Shown here piece after piece: positions 18,878 to 28,016 of a DNA stretch of 64,000 nucleotides. This stretch comes from CAJWKT01 sp964465375. GTDB taxonomy: Bacteria; Pseudomonadota; Gammaproteobacteria; Steroidobacterales; Rariloculaceae. Where the stretch lies: assembly GCA_964465375.1 (NCBI GenBank), contig CAYXIJ010000008.1, positions 1-64,000 on the forward strand. The letters are read 5' to 3'. The notes beneath the pieces were generated by a model that did no database searches, was not told the origin of the DNA, and saw nothing but the letters and a program-made list of their open reading frames with translations. Positions within the stretch are counted from its first letter, which is position 1; every line of letters begins with the position of its first letter. The position numbers and the translations under genes are program-made.

Positions 18878-19499
18878 TACAAGATTTTAGGAACCTACGA
18901 AGATAGCGCTCCAGATCTCCCTGAATTGCTTTCCGTGATCTATTGGCATCGATGGTCACAATCCGGTCCTTGTTTTCTTTCGCAAGCTCCAAATAGTGAT
19001 TCCGTATCCTCTCAAAAAACGGTACCGCCTCCCGCTCAAAATGATCAGCAGGGCGGTCCGAAATACGCTCCAAGCCAACATTTGCTGGAGCATCAAGCAA
19101 GAACGTGAGATCTGGCTCAAGACTTCCTTGAACTACTTTTTTCAGTACTTGAAGGAAACTTAATTCTACGCCCCGCCCCGCTCCTTGATATGCGAATGTT
19201 GCGTCTGAAAACCTGTCACAGACAACAAAATGACCAGCATCTAGGGCAGGCTTAATGATACTTTCAAGGTGATGGCTACGTGCGGCAAACATTAATAGCG
19301 CTTCGAGCTCTCCTGGTAGCTTATCGTGGGTTCCTTCGAGGAGCCACTCTCGCACCATTTCTCCTAAGGAGGTACCGCCGGGTTCTCGCGTAATTACCAC
19401 CTCAATTCCAGCATCTTGAAGGAATTCCTGGATATAGTGAAGTGCGGTAGATTTTCCTACTCCCTCAATGCCCTCTAGGGTAATAAACGCTCCAGGCAT
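18861..19499 (-). CDS. tmk: Thymidylate kinase
   Basis: Tmk phosphorylates dTMP to dTDP. The protein is 212 residues with P-loop GIEGVGKST at about 10-18, the DR(F) motif in CDRFSDATFAYQGAGRG near residue 92, and the LID region near residue 145. It sits between mltG and holB on the same strand, two bases after mltG, the conserved gammaproteobacterial order. Confidence 0.96.
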   Translation of the reverse strand: MPGAFITLEGIEGVGKSTALHYIQEFLQDAGIEVVITREPGGTSLGEMVREWLLEGTHDKLPGELEALLMFAARSHHLESIIKPALDAGHFVVCDRFSDATFAYQGAGRGVELSFLQVLKKVVQGSLEPDLTFLLDAPANVGLERISDRPADHFEREAVPFFERIRNHYLELAKENKDRIVTIDANRSRKAIQGDLERYLRRFLKSCSATDA

Positions 19500-19501
19500 G
19501 C

Positions 19502-20569
19502 CTAAGGACCCCCTTCTTTAGCTAATCTTTCTAAATATTCAGAAACAGCCTGATTATGTTCTTCTAGCGTTACCGAGAAACGATGGCTTCCGTCCGAAAG
19601 TCCGGTAGCTACAAAATATAATTCAGGGCCCGCACTGGGATTCAGCGCCGCGTCTAGAGATGCTTGCCCAACAAGCCCAATAGGTGTTGGGGGCAATCCG
19701 CCTCGTGCATAGGTATTGTATGGTGTATCCCGACTCAAATCTGATCGTCTAATATTGCCATCAAAGCTTTCTCCGATCCCGTAGATCACTGTCGGATCGC
19801 TCTGCAGTCGCATACCCAGCTCTAAGCGCCTGTGAAATACCCCTGATATATGAGCCCTCTCATCGGTCATGGCAGTTTCTTTCTCGATGATTGATCCAAG
19901 TACAAGAGCTTCCTGTGGGGTTTTTAAAATTAGTCCCGGAGCGCGCGCTTCCCACATTTTGGCAAGTTGCTCCTCTAGTGCCTGGTGAGACCAGGCAAGA
20001 ATCTGCAAATCACCGGTCCCTCTTGGAAATAAATATGTATCAGGTAAAAATTGCCCCTCCCAGTGTAGCCCTGGCTTACCAATTCTTTCCATTATATTTT
20101 CGTTCGAGTGAATGCTTGGGTTGATAGCGGGGTGAGCCCTTAGTCTGCGCAACATTTCACTGAAGCGTTGGCCCTCAATAATTGTGAATTGATGCAAAAG
20201 AACTCGCCCTTCAACGAGCTGCTTGAGGAGAGCGCGAGGAGTTGTACCCTCAGAAATTAGATATTCACCCGACTGAATCCGGGTGGCGGCCCCATCCATC
20301 CGCGCGTACGTAGTAAAAAAAAATGGGCTTTTGAGAATTTCGTCGCTGGCAAGCTCAGAGGCAACTTTAGACAACGGTGATCCTGGTAGGATCAACAATA
20401 CAAAACCACTACTGGGGACATTTAATGGTGAATTGAGATACCGGTATCCCGTGACGAATGATCCAATAGCAATAAGAACAAGTATAAAGAATAGCGAAAG
20501 CGACCGAGATCGTATCACCTTGAATAGTCTACCTCCTAAAAAAAGGCCTAAGAGTTCTGAATAACGCAA
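19502..20569 (-). CDS. mltG: Endolytic murein transglycosylase MltG
   Basis: An inner-membrane lytic transglycosylase of the YceG/MltG family that cuts nascent peptidoglycan chains. It is 355 residues with one N-terminal membrane helix (about 25-45), a LysM-like region, and the catalytic glutamate in IIEKETAM near residue 227, followed by RLQSDPTVIYG and YNTYARGGLPPTPI. In many relatives pabC lies between fabF and mltG; here only about 84 bases without a gene separate them. The start at 20569 has a plausible AGGAGGT upstream. Confidence 0.94.
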   Translation of the reverse strand: MRYSELLGLFLGGRLFKVIRSRSLSLFFILVLIAIGSFVTGYRYLNSPLNVPSSGFVLLILPGSPLSKVASELASDEILKSPFFFTTYARMDGAATRIQSGEYLISEGTTPRALLKQLVEGRVLLHQFTIIEGQRFSEMLRRLRAHPAINPSIHSNENIMERIGKPGLHWEGQFLPDTYLFPRGTGDLQILAWSHQALEEQLAKMWEARAPGLILKTPQEALVLGSIIEKETAMTDERAHISGVFHRRLELGMRLQSDPTVIYGIGESFDGNIRRSDLSRDTPYNTYARGGLPPTPIGLVGQASLDAALNPSAGPELYFVATGLSDGSHRFSVTLEEHNQAVSEYLERLAKEGGP

Positions 20570-20653
20570 ACCTGGTTTTCCCTAGGATTGTTGACGAGTG
20601 TACCGTCAACAGAGATCATTCGGCCAGAGATTGTCTTGATTTAGAAGGCAAGC

Positions 20654-21895
20654 TCAAGCTAAACGCTGAAAAAGTACCGACCCATTAGTTCCACCAAACC
20701 CAAAGGAGTTTGACAGAGCAGCACTCATTTTTAGCTCTCTAGCAACATTGGGAGTGTAATCTAGGTCACATTCTGGGTCGGCCTTTTCAAGATTAATGGT
20801 CGGAGGAATAACCTGATCACGCAATGCCAGAACTGTAAAGATAGCCTCAGCGGCTCCAGCAGCTCCTACCATATGCCCGGTAGTAGACTTAGTTGAACTT
20901 ACAGAGAGATTCTCTGCATGACTCCCAAAAGCAGCCTTAATTGCTCTAGTTTCTGCAAGATCTCCAAGTGGCGTTGATGTTCCATGAGCATTTATATAAC
21001 CCACCTGCTCCGGGTTTATTTGTGCATCTCGTAAGGCTTCTCGCATGCAGGCGCTGGCTCCCTGCCCCTCCTCTGGCGGTGCTGTTATATGATAAGCATC
21101 GGCACTCATACCAAAACCAGTGATCTCAGCATAAATAGATGCTCCGCGAGCTTTGGCGTACTCGTATTCTTCCAAAGCAAGGCAGCCCGCCCCGTCACTT
21201 AAAACAAAACCATCTCTTTCTAGGTCCCATGGCCGACTAGCCCTTTCCGGCTCATCGTTACGCACTGATAACGCACGGGCAGAACAGAAGCCACCAATCC
21301 CGAGCGGGGTGGTAGCATACTCAGCCCCCCCTGCAAATATAACCTCAGCATCGCCGGCGGCAATGAGTCGTGCACTTATGCCAATGGCATGCGTTGATGT
21401 AGCGCACGCAGTAGCAAGAGCAAGGTTTGGGCCAGTAATTCTGTACTCAATAGAAATATGACCGGAAATCATATTAATGATGCTGCTTGGTACAAAAAAC
21501 GGGGAAATTCTTCGAGCCCCTTTCTCTAAGTAGCTGTTATGGTTTTTTTCTATTGTATCGATTCCACCGATACCAGCCCCCATCAAAATGCCAATACGAC
21601 TAGCATTTTTATCATTTATAACCAACCCAGAATCTTCAATTGCTTGTTTCGTAGCCGCGATACCGTAATGCATAAATGGATCCATTTTTCGGATCGCTTT
21701 TGCGTCTATATATGCATTAGCATCAAAATCTTTTATTAGGCCTGCGATCCGAGAAGAAAACCCAGAAGCATCAAAAGTATTTATTGGCCCAATGCCGCTC
21801 ACGCCCTCGCATGCATTGCGCCAAGCATCCCCTACATTGTTGCCTATTGGGGAAATAAGGCCCATGCCCGTAACTACTACTTTCCGCTTAGACAA
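20654..21895 (-). CDS. fabF: 3-oxoacyl-ACP synthase II FabF
   Basis: A beta-ketoacyl-ACP synthase that elongates acyl chains. It is 413 residues with the full Cys-His-His triad: Cys near 165 in ATACATST, His near 304 in NAHGTSTPLGD and His near 342 in STTGHMVGAAG. The end has the glycine-rich NSFGFGGTN. It follows acpP on the same strand, as in most gammaproteobacterial fab clusters. Confidence 0.96.
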   Translation of the reverse strand: MSKRKVVVTGMGLISPIGNNVGDAWRNACEGVSGIGPINTFDASGFSSRIAGLIKDFDANAYIDAKAIRKMDPFMHYGIAATKQAIEDSGLVINDKNASRIGILMGAGIGGIDTIEKNHNSYLEKGARRISPFFVPSSIINMISGHISIEYRITGPNLALATACATSTHAIGISARLIAAGDAEVIFAGGAEYATTPLGIGGFCSARALSVRNDEPERASRPWDLERDGFVLSDGAGCLALEEYEYAKARGASIYAEITGFGMSADAYHITAPPEEGQGASACMREALRDAQINPEQVGYINAHGTSTPLGDLAETRAIKAAFGSHAENLSVSSTKSTTGHMVGAAGAAEAIFTVLALRDQVIPPTINLEKADPECDLDYTPNVARELKMSAALSNSFGFGGTNGSVLFQRLA

Positions 21896-21947
21896 AGCCG
21901 ACTCTCAACTGAGTTCCTTAAGATCTCAACGAAGGTTTTGCTTCGGG

Positions 21948-22190
21948 CTACGAATCCGCCTGCCGAGATTGAATATAATCAATGGCTTGCTGGACAGTGG
22001 TGATTTTTTCAGCTTCCTCGTCGGGAATTTCAGTTTCAAATTCTTCCTCCAAGGCCATCACAAGCTCAACTGTGTCCAAAGAATCAGCCCCCAGGTCGTC
22101 CGCAAAAGAAGCCTCGTTCTTGATTTCCTCAACTTTTGCGCCCAATTCCTTTGCTACAACTGCCTTTACTTGATCTTCGACACTACTCAT
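21948..22190 (-). CDS. acpP: Acyl carrier protein
   Basis: An 80-residue acidic protein with the phosphopantetheine attachment Ser37 in [18 protein letters not shown]. It carries growing acyl chains in fatty acid synthesis. A GGGG site lies upstream of the ATG. The 155-base gap before it, on the fabG side, is AT-rich and could carry its own promoter, as is common for acpP. Confidence 0.97.
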   Translation of the reverse strand: MSSVEDQVKAVVAKELGAKVEEIKNEASFADDLGADSLDTVELVMALEEEFETEIPDEEAEKITTVQQAIDYIQSRQADS

Positions 22191-22345
22191 GTGCGTTCTA
22201 CCCCTTTTAAATCAATAAAGCTGAATTAAGACTCATATCACAGCTGGCGCGTATTGTATTGAAATCACCAAAGTCAATCTACAGCTTTGTGGTAAATGCA
22301 TGCTTTTTTATAAAAAATATTTTAAAAAACAAATATTTATATAAA

Positions 22346-23116
22346 TTACCCTATAAACAAACCCCCACTAATATTTAATGTTTCGCCAGTTATGTAGCTA
22401 GCGCTATCAGATACCAAAAATATCACGGCAGCTGCAATATCTGCCGGTATGCCCAATCGGCGAGCTGGAATTTTAGAACATAGTAACTCTGTTTGTGTCT
22501 GATCTAATTGACCAGTCATGTCCGTGCTCACAAATCCTGGTGCAATCGAATTGACCGTAATATTCCTTGAAGCAACCTCTTGTGCTAACGACTTTGTAAA
22601 TCCAATGATCCCAGCCTTTGCGGAGGCATAATTAGTTTGTCCAGCATTGCCTGCAAGGCCTACTATAGAGGAAATGTTAACAATTCGACCCCAGCGCGCC
22701 TTAATCATGCCCCGCAGACAAGCTTTAGCTACATAAAAGTTTGAGGAAAGATTTGTTGAAATAACCTGATCCCATTCCGTGCTTTTCATGCGGACCATTA
22801 GGTTATCGCGGACAATCCCAGCGTTATTAACGAGAATCGACGGAGATCCATATTTTGTAGAAATTCTATCTAAAACCTCACTTACCGCCCCATAATCACT
22901 TGCATCCAATTCCACTCCATGCCCAAGAACAGCCTTTGACTTAAACCTTTCATTAATGGTTTCTACGCCCTCTTTTTTGGTGGCGGTCCCAATTACCAAG
23001 GCTCCTTCAAGTGCCAATGCATCTGCAACGGCACGCCCAATACCGCGTGTTGCTCCAGTTACTAAGGCGACTCGTCCATCGATTCCCGGCCACCTTTTTA
23101 CGCTTTTAAGAGCCAC
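22346..23116 (-). CDS. fabG: 3-oxoacyl-ACP reductase FabG
   Basis: A short-chain dehydrogenase of 256 residues that reduces 3-oxoacyl-ACP with NADPH. It has the cofactor motif TGATRGIGR near residue 20, NNAG, the catalytic Ser in NISSIVG, the YASAKAG pair (Tyr and Lys about 163/167), and the SGGLFIG end. About eight extra N-terminal residues precede the usual start. It is the first gene of a fabG-acpP-fabF-mltG-tmk-holB run; fabD and fabH, usually upstream, are absent and a divergent gsp operon is there instead. Confidence 0.93.
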   Translation of the reverse strand: MALKSVKRWPGIDGRVALVTGATRGIGRAVADALALEGALVIGTATKKEGVETINERFKSKAVLGHGVELDASDYGAVSEVLDRISTKYGSPSILVNNAGIVRDNLMVRMKSTEWDQVISTNLSSNFYVAKACLRGMIKARWGRIVNISSIVGLAGNAGQTNYASAKAGIIGFTKSLAQEVASRNITVNSIAPGFVSTDMTGQLDQTQTELLCSKIPARRLGIPADIAAAVIFLVSDSASYITGETLNISGGLFIG

Positions 23117-23278
23117 ACTATTTCTCCAAATTCAATCGAATTTAGGATTATAACCGCAGATACTTGAATCATAGGCCAGCGAACCGTTAGCTTGTATGGC
23201 TAGGCTTTCGTGAGCCGACTATTTGTGACGACCTTTACTCAATGATTAAAGAAATATTACCGAAGCGGCAAAGCAAAA

Positions 23279-23320
23279 TCCGTCATCTAGCCTAAGCTGA
23301 AAAACTAGATAGATGCGGAT
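23279..23320. repeat. Imperfect inverted repeat in the fabG-gspG gap
   Basis: ATCCG (23279-23283) and CGGAT (23316-23320) flank inner arms CATCTAG and CTAGATAGATG, with a small bulge and a 14-base loop. It lies within the 261-base divergent gap, about 58 bases before the gspG ATG. It could be an operator or an RNA hairpin in a gspG leader; no T-tract follows. Confidence 0.35.
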
Positions 23321-23377
23321 TCCTTTAACGTGTTTGTGCTATCTTCGGCTAAATAGAAATTGCGGGGTAAGTACCAC

Positions 23378-23818
23378 ATGAAAACAGCGAAGTACAGTGT
23401 CCCTCAGTCTGGTTTTACGCTCATAGAAATCATGGTGGTGGTTGTCATCATAGGTCTTCTTGCGGCAATCGTGGCACCTAATCTGATTGGCAATATAGAT
23501 ACCGCGGCCATTGCCCGAAGTAGACAAGATATCCGAGGGGTAGAGACAGCGCTAAATCTTTATCGCCTTGATAACTTCAGGTACCCATCTACCAATCAAG
23601 GCCTTGAGGCCCTCGTTAGTAATCCAGGATTGACGACTGCACCGAACTGGAAATCAGGTGGCTATCTCCGCGCTGTGCCTCTGGATCCTTGGAGTAATGC
23701 CTACCAATACTTAAGTCCTGGACAGAGAGGCGAATTTGATATTTTTTCGTATGGCGCTGATGGACAGGAGGGTGGAGAAGGTATTAATGCCGATATTGGA
23801 AACTGGGACCTCGATTAG
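23378..23818 (+). CDS. gspG: Type II secretion major pseudopilin GspG
   Basis: The major subunit of the type II secretion pseudopilus. It is 146 residues from the ATG at 23378, which has GGGGTAAG upstream; the in-frame TTG at 23360 is less likely. A short leader is followed by the prepilin peptidase site SG/FTLIE with Glu5 and a hydrophobic helix. The C-terminal part has GGYLRAVPLDPWSNAYQY and the calcium-site region FDIFSYGADGQEGGEG typical of GspG. It is first in a tightly overlapping gspG-N operon. Confidence 0.96.
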   Translation: MKTAKYSVPQSGFTLIEIMVVVVIIGLLAAIVAPNLIGNIDTAAIARSRQDIRGVETALNLYRLDNFRYPSTNQGLEALVSNPGLTTAPNWKSGGYLRAVPLDPWSNAYQYLSPGQRGEFDIFSYGADGQEGGEGINADIGNWDLD

Positions 23819-24350
23819 GCTCAGAAAAACAAACCAAGAGAGTAGCGGATTTTCGCTTCTCGAGCTCTTAGTAGTGGTAACCATTATCGGACTGATAGCA
23901 GGTGCCGCAGTTTTGTCGATTGGTGTATTAGGCGGCAATCAAAATACTCAGAGCGCGGCACTAAGATTGCAGACAATTTTGGAGTTACTTCAAGAAGATG
24001 CACTCATGCAAAATCGTGACTACGGTATTGTATTTAGTTCTACGGGTTACCAGTTTTATATTTACGACCACCAGCTCCAATCATGGCTTGAAGCAACAAA
24101 TGAAACATTTCTATTAAAACACGATCTTCGTCCACCTCTGCGTATTTCTTTGGCCTTGGATGGGCAGGATTTGGTGCTCGCTGAATCTATTTCTGAAAGG
24201 ATGCCTCAAGGTGAGCCTCATATTCTTATTCTCTCCAGTGGCGAGATGACACCGTTTAGGCTAGGTTTATCCCAGCTCGCTGACGATCGCTTACTGTTGA
24301 CCGGAAAACTGGATGGGACCGTAGAAGTTTTTAGCAATGAAGCCCTGTAG
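23787..24350 (+). CDS. gspH: Type II secretion minor pseudopilin GspH
   Basis: A minor pseudopilin of 187 residues from the ATG at 23787, chosen because a GGAG site precedes it and it gives a short leader before the cleavage site SG/FSLLE. It overlaps the gspG end by 32 bases in another frame. The hydrophobic N-terminal helix (about 20-40) and the beta-rich remainder fit GspH, the subunit that links the tip complex to the GspG filament. Confidence 0.9.
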   Translation: MPILETGTSIRLRKTNQESSGFSLLELLVVVTIIGLIAGAAVLSIGVLGGNQNTQSAALRLQTILELLQEDALMQNRDYGIVFSSTGYQFYIYDHQLQSWLEATNETFLLKHDLRPPLRISLALDGQDLVLAESISERMPQGEPHILILSSGEMTPFRLGLSQLADDRLLLTGKLDGTVEVFSNEAL

Positions 24351-24774
24351 CTCTCGCAGACCTACAGGTTTTACGCTTATTGAGGTCTTGGTTGCCCTCA
24401 CAATTGTAACACTTGGAATGTTCGCGGTTGTGACCCAATTCAATCATTACGCTATGAGCGCTAGCTATATAGAACAAAAAACATTGGCTAGCTGGATTGC
24501 TACTAACACCATTACAGAATTTAGTATTGGTCCAGAATGGGCACCACTAGGTACTTCTGAATTGAATCTTGAGTTTGCTAATCGACTTTGGCAATGGAGA
24601 GCCGAAGTTACCGAAACAGAAATAGAAAATTTGCGGCGCATTGATGTTTATGTATCACTATCTGAAGAGCCCCAACAGATTATTCATCGGGTATCTGGGC
24701 TTTTAGAACCCCCAGTACCGGTCGATTATTTTCCAACTTACTGGATCAACAGTTCGAGTGGGCTGACTGAATGA
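24337..24774 (+). CDS. gspI: Type II secretion minor pseudopilin GspI
   Basis: 145 residues with prepilin site TG/FTLIEVLVAL and a hydrophobic helix, then the small globular domain of GspI (LASWIATNTITE region). GspI initiates the pseudopilus tip with GspJ and GspK. It overlaps gspH by 14 bases and gspJ by four bases. Confidence 0.92.
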   Translation: MKPCSSRRPTGFTLIEVLVALTIVTLGMFAVVTQFNHYAMSASYIEQKTLASWIATNTITEFSIGPEWAPLGTSELNLEFANRLWQWRAEVTETEIENLRRIDVYVSLSEEPQQIIHRVSGLLEPPVPVDYFPTYWINSSSGLTE

Positions 24775-25379
24775 GGCACATAAAAGGATTCACCCTGGTG
24801 GAATTGCTCATAGCTGTGGCTATTTTGTCGGTTATTGGGGTAATGGCACTGGGTGGACTGAATCAGGTTGTTAACCAAAAGTTTATTATTCAGGAGTACT
24901 CTGATCGTTGGAGGGAAATACAGTTAGCGATGCGAATCATATATCAGGATCTTTCTCAGATTCATCCGCGATCAACTCGTGAAGAATTCGGAGAAACTTG
25001 GCAGCCAGCTTTACAGTCTGACCCGAGAGCACGATATGCCTTAGAGCTTAGCCGCGGTGGTTGGGCCAACCCAGGTGGCTTTCCCCGAGGCTCGGTCCTG
25101 CGGGTAGCCTATGATTGGCAAGAAAACGCTTTAGTTCGTTTTCACTGGCCAGTGATGGATCGCACCTTGAGTACGCCGCCAATACGAACAGATCTACTGG
25201 ATGGTGTAAACAATGTCGAGCTCCGGTTCTTAGATAATGCAGGTGAATGGCATCAAAACTGGCCCCCAGTCACTACTACTATTCCTGATTCTTGGACAAT
25301 TCGACCGCGAGCCATTGAATTTAATATCGAATTAGAGGATTTTGGTAATTTGTGGCGACTTGTAGAGGTAAGTGGATGA
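24771..25379 (+). CDS. gspJ: Type II secretion minor pseudopilin GspJ
   Basis: 202 residues with prepilin site KG/FTLVELLIAV at the very N-terminus, then RWREIQLAMRIIYQDLSQ and a beta-rich domain typical of GspJ. It forms the pseudopilus tip with GspI and GspK. ATGA overlap with gspI at its start and with gspK at its end. Confidence 0.93.
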   Translation: MRHIKGFTLVELLIAVAILSVIGVMALGGLNQVVNQKFIIQEYSDRWREIQLAMRIIYQDLSQIHPRSTREEFGETWQPALQSDPRARYALELSRGGWANPGGFPRGSVLRVAYDWQENALVRFHWPVMDRTLSTPPIRTDLLDGVNNVELRFLDNAGEWHQNWPPVTTTIPDSWTIRPRAIEFNIELEDFGNLWRLVEVSG

Positions 25380-26308
25380 GCGGTTTCCCTAAAAATGAAG
25401 GTGGCGTTGCTATTCTAACCTCCATGTTAGTAGTCACGTTGGGCGCTCTAATCGCTACAAATCTTATGTGGCAGGCAAATCTAGATCTGCAGCGCGCAGA
25501 AGCAGCTTTAGCAGCTGATCAAGGACTTATGTACCTACAAGGAGCTGAGGCCTGGGCTGGAGAGATACTCCGCCAAGATCAGCTAGAATCTCCTGACAGT
25601 GACCATCTAGGTGAAAGATGGGCAATACAGTTATCCCCTATGGCCGTGGAAGGTGGTTTAATTGCTGGCCGCCTAGAAGACTTACAGGGCCGATTTAATT
25701 TAAATAATTTAGTAACTATTCAGGGCGAGGAAGATCCGGTCTGGCGCTCAGTATTTGAGAGATTATTGATTTTACTCAACCTTGATCCAGCTATAGCGGG
25801 AGTTGTTGTGGATTGGCTAGACGTTGACAGTTTAGCTGAATTTCCAAAAGGTGCTGAAGATGCGACTTATGCCAGCAGCAATCCTCCATATCGCGTACCG
25901 AATTCCATGATCACCAGTCCTAGTGAGCTTAGAGCTATGTTTGGTTTGGAGCTTCAAGACTACAGTAGGCTTCTCCCTTATGTAACAGCGCTCCCCATCG
26001 GGACACGGCTCAATGTTAATACTGCCAGCGAATACATCCTAGCTTCTCTATCGAGCGATATCGGCCTTACTGGGGCTGAATCAATGATCCGAGAGCAAAG
26101 AGGACTTAGCGGTTTCGCTGATATAAATAACACGTTTGAGCGCCTCTTGGACCAAGATCTGTTGTCTCGAATTGACGCTGTCAGCCGACACTTTTTGTTA
26201 GTAGCTACCATATCAATCAATAACAACCAGACCACTATGTACTCCCTATTGCAGCGCGATGATAGTGGAATAGTTCGTTCAATTTTTCGTAGCCTGGGAG
26301 TTGAGTGA
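25376..26308 (+). CDS. gspK: Type II secretion minor pseudopilin GspK
   Basis: 310 residues from the ATG at 25376, which overlaps the gspJ stop (ATGA) and has AGAGGT upstream; the GTG at 25352 is less likely. The cleavage site GG/VAILT lacks Glu5, which is the hallmark of GspK. The large domain contains DLQGRFNLNNLV and RLNVNTASEYILASLS, the latter a helix-hairpin-helix-like segment typical of GspK. It caps the pseudopilus. Confidence 0.92.
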   Translation: MSGFPKNEGGVAILTSMLVVTLGALIATNLMWQANLDLQRAEAALAADQGLMYLQGAEAWAGEILRQDQLESPDSDHLGERWAIQLSPMAVEGGLIAGRLEDLQGRFNLNNLVTIQGEEDPVWRSVFERLLILLNLDPAIAGVVVDWLDVDSLAEFPKGAEDATYASSNPPYRVPNSMITSPSELRAMFGLELQDYSRLLPYVTALPIGTRLNVNTASEYILASLSSDIGLTGAESMIREQRGLSGFADINNTFERLLDQDLLSRIDAVSRHFLLVATISINNNQTTMYSLLQRDDSGIVRSIFRSLGVE

Positions 26309-27543
26309 TGGGGTCTGAGCATCTCGTAATCAGATTGGAACAGAAGCTTGGGGGCGCTTCATGGGTAGTTCTTGATGAAAACGGCTGCCGATTAAAGGTG
26401 GTCGCACACGGACCATTAGAGCAAGCAGCATCTGAAACAAAAAACAGGAATGTTACTCTTTTAATGCCAGGGCTGGATGTAGTTACAACCCAAGCAAAAC
26501 TACCCGCCAAAAAAACATCTAAAATTCGCCAGATATTGCCATTTTCATTGGAAGAAACAGTAGTAGAAGATGTGAACCAACTTCTGTTTGCGATTGGGTC
26601 AAAACAGCCATCGGGTGAAATTTCAGTCTCCATTGTAGATAGGCGATATCTCAGTGACTGGATATTAAAAATTGAAGATGCCGGAATTTCACCTAATGCT
26701 ATCTATTCAGATAGCGAGGGTACTCCTGACACACCATTAACACTAACTTTAGTTATCGAGGGCGACAAAGTTTACGGACGACCTGCATCAAGGTCCCCTT
26801 TTGTTCTACAGGGAATTAGTTTGTCAGAAGTGGTCGATTTGGTTTCTCACAGCGCCACAGATAAAACTGTCACCGATCATTTATTGGTTTATCTGGCTGA
26901 CGCAGACCACGCTCGCCGAAAAACGGAATTATCTTTGCTGCAAGAAAAAGTGGTCAGCTTGGATATACAAATTCTTCCTGATGGGCCATTTGAAAAATTA
27001 GCGTCAACACTAGTCAATAACCCGGGAACAAATTTAATGCAGGAGGCCTATGCAAAAGAAAAAAACTGGGCCATGCTTTTTCGTCCGTGGAAATTAGCCT
27101 CAGTCTCACTGCTTTTCTTTTTGGTGCTAGCAATGCTGGTTGAGTGGGTAAATTTTATCGAATTAAGGATAGAGGATCGGGCGTTAACAGATATGATAGA
27201 GGAGCTATGCGAAAGGAATTTTCAACAAACCACCTTAGGTGGTTGTCAATCACAGCTAGAACAACGACTGACAAGGCAAACTTTAGTATCGCAAGAGAGA
27301 CAACAAGAATTTTTGTTAGCACTTGGCGCTATTGCCACCTCTTCAGAAGGGACCAGCCAGATACAAGCATTAAGTTTCCAAGATAACATCATGGATCTAC
27401 GCGTAATTACAAATAACGTTGAAAGTCTAGATATTTTTGCGCGCAATATAATGGTGGGCAATCAATTTCAGGTAAACATTGAGTCAACCAATATTGTTGA
27501 AAATGGGGTTGAAGGCCGCGTACAGTTAATTGGTTCAAATTGA
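26308..27543 (+). CDS. gspL: Type II secretion protein GspL
   Basis: 411 residues. The cytoplasmic N-terminal part resembles the actin-like fold that in GspL recruits the GspE ATPase. A membrane helix follows near residues 260-280 (SVSLLFFLVLAMLVEW), then a small periplasmic domain. Sequence similarity in this family is low, so the call relies on both this layout and its place between gspK and gspM. The start is taken as the ATG in the TGATG overlap with the gspK stop. Confidence 0.85.
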   Translation: MGSEHLVIRLEQKLGGASWVVLDENGCRLKVVAHGPLEQAASETKNRNVTLLMPGLDVVTTQAKLPAKKTSKIRQILPFSLEETVVEDVNQLLFAIGSKQPSGEISVSIVDRRYLSDWILKIEDAGISPNAIYSDSEGTPDTPLTLTLVIEGDKVYGRPASRSPFVLQGISLSEVVDLVSHSATDKTVTDHLLVYLADADHARRKTELSLLQEKVVSLDIQILPDGPFEKLASTLVNNPGTNLMQEAYAKEKNWAMLFRPWKLASVSLLFFLVLAMLVEWVNFIELRIEDRALTDMIEELCERNFQQTTLGGCQSQLEQRLTRQTLVSQERQQEFLLALGAIATSSEGTSQIQALSFQDNIMDLRVITNNVESLDIFARNIMVGNQFQVNIESTNIVENGVEGRVQLIGSN

Positions 27544-28013
27544 TGATAGATTGGTTTAATGCGCTGCAGCATCGAGAAAGATTATTCCTTGTTGTAGGGA
27601 TTGCATTTATTGCAATTATGCTGAGTTGGGCCCTGCTATGGGACCTTCCGCACCGTAACGCTAACTCTTTGAGTCAATCCTTGGCTACCAAACAACTACT
27701 ATTCAGCAATCTTCAAGCGGCACAATCAATGGCAGCGGGGGATCCTGAATCCGCCCTTCTATTTACTCAATCCCTAATAGTTGTCATCGATCAAACTCAC
27801 CGTCAATTTGGTCTGGCAGGAAAGTTAACCCGCAACCAGCCTGATGGATCAAATGGCATCCGGGTAAATTTTCAGGAGACCCCATTTGATACATTAATAA
27901 GTTGGCTCACTGGGCTCGAGACCAATTATGGGATCCATGTTGAGTCTGCTGCCATTAATCAAACAAGCCGGGCTGGACTTGTGACAGCTACCTTGGTCCT
28001 CCGAAGAACATAA
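27543..28013 (+). CDS. gspM: Type II secretion protein GspM
   Basis: 156 residues: a short cytoplasmic N-terminus, a membrane helix at about 14-33 (LFLVVGIAFIAIMLSWALLW) and a small periplasmic domain with FQETPFDTLISWLTGLE, the ferredoxin-like fold of GspM. It binds GspL in the inner-membrane platform. It starts in the ATGA overlap with gspL. Confidence 0.87.
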   Translation: MIDWFNALQHRERLFLVVGIAFIAIMLSWALLWDLPHRNANSLSQSLATKQLLFSNLQAAQSMAAGDPESALLFTQSLIVVIDQTHRQFGLAGKLTRNQPDGSNGIRVNFQETPFDTLISWLTGLETNYGIHVESAAINQTSRAGLVTATLVLRRT

Positions 28014-28016
28014 AAA

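Noticed and set aside
20590..20615. Hairpin GTTGAC/GTCAAC downstream of fabF as a terminator
   Set aside because: The stem is six pairs with no T-tract on the minus strand, and mltG follows at once, so termination there is not supported.
23736..23786. Longer N-terminus for GspH
   Set aside because: It would place 18 extra residues before the prepilin leader and lies within gspG; the ATG at 23787 with GGAG upstream gives a normal leader.
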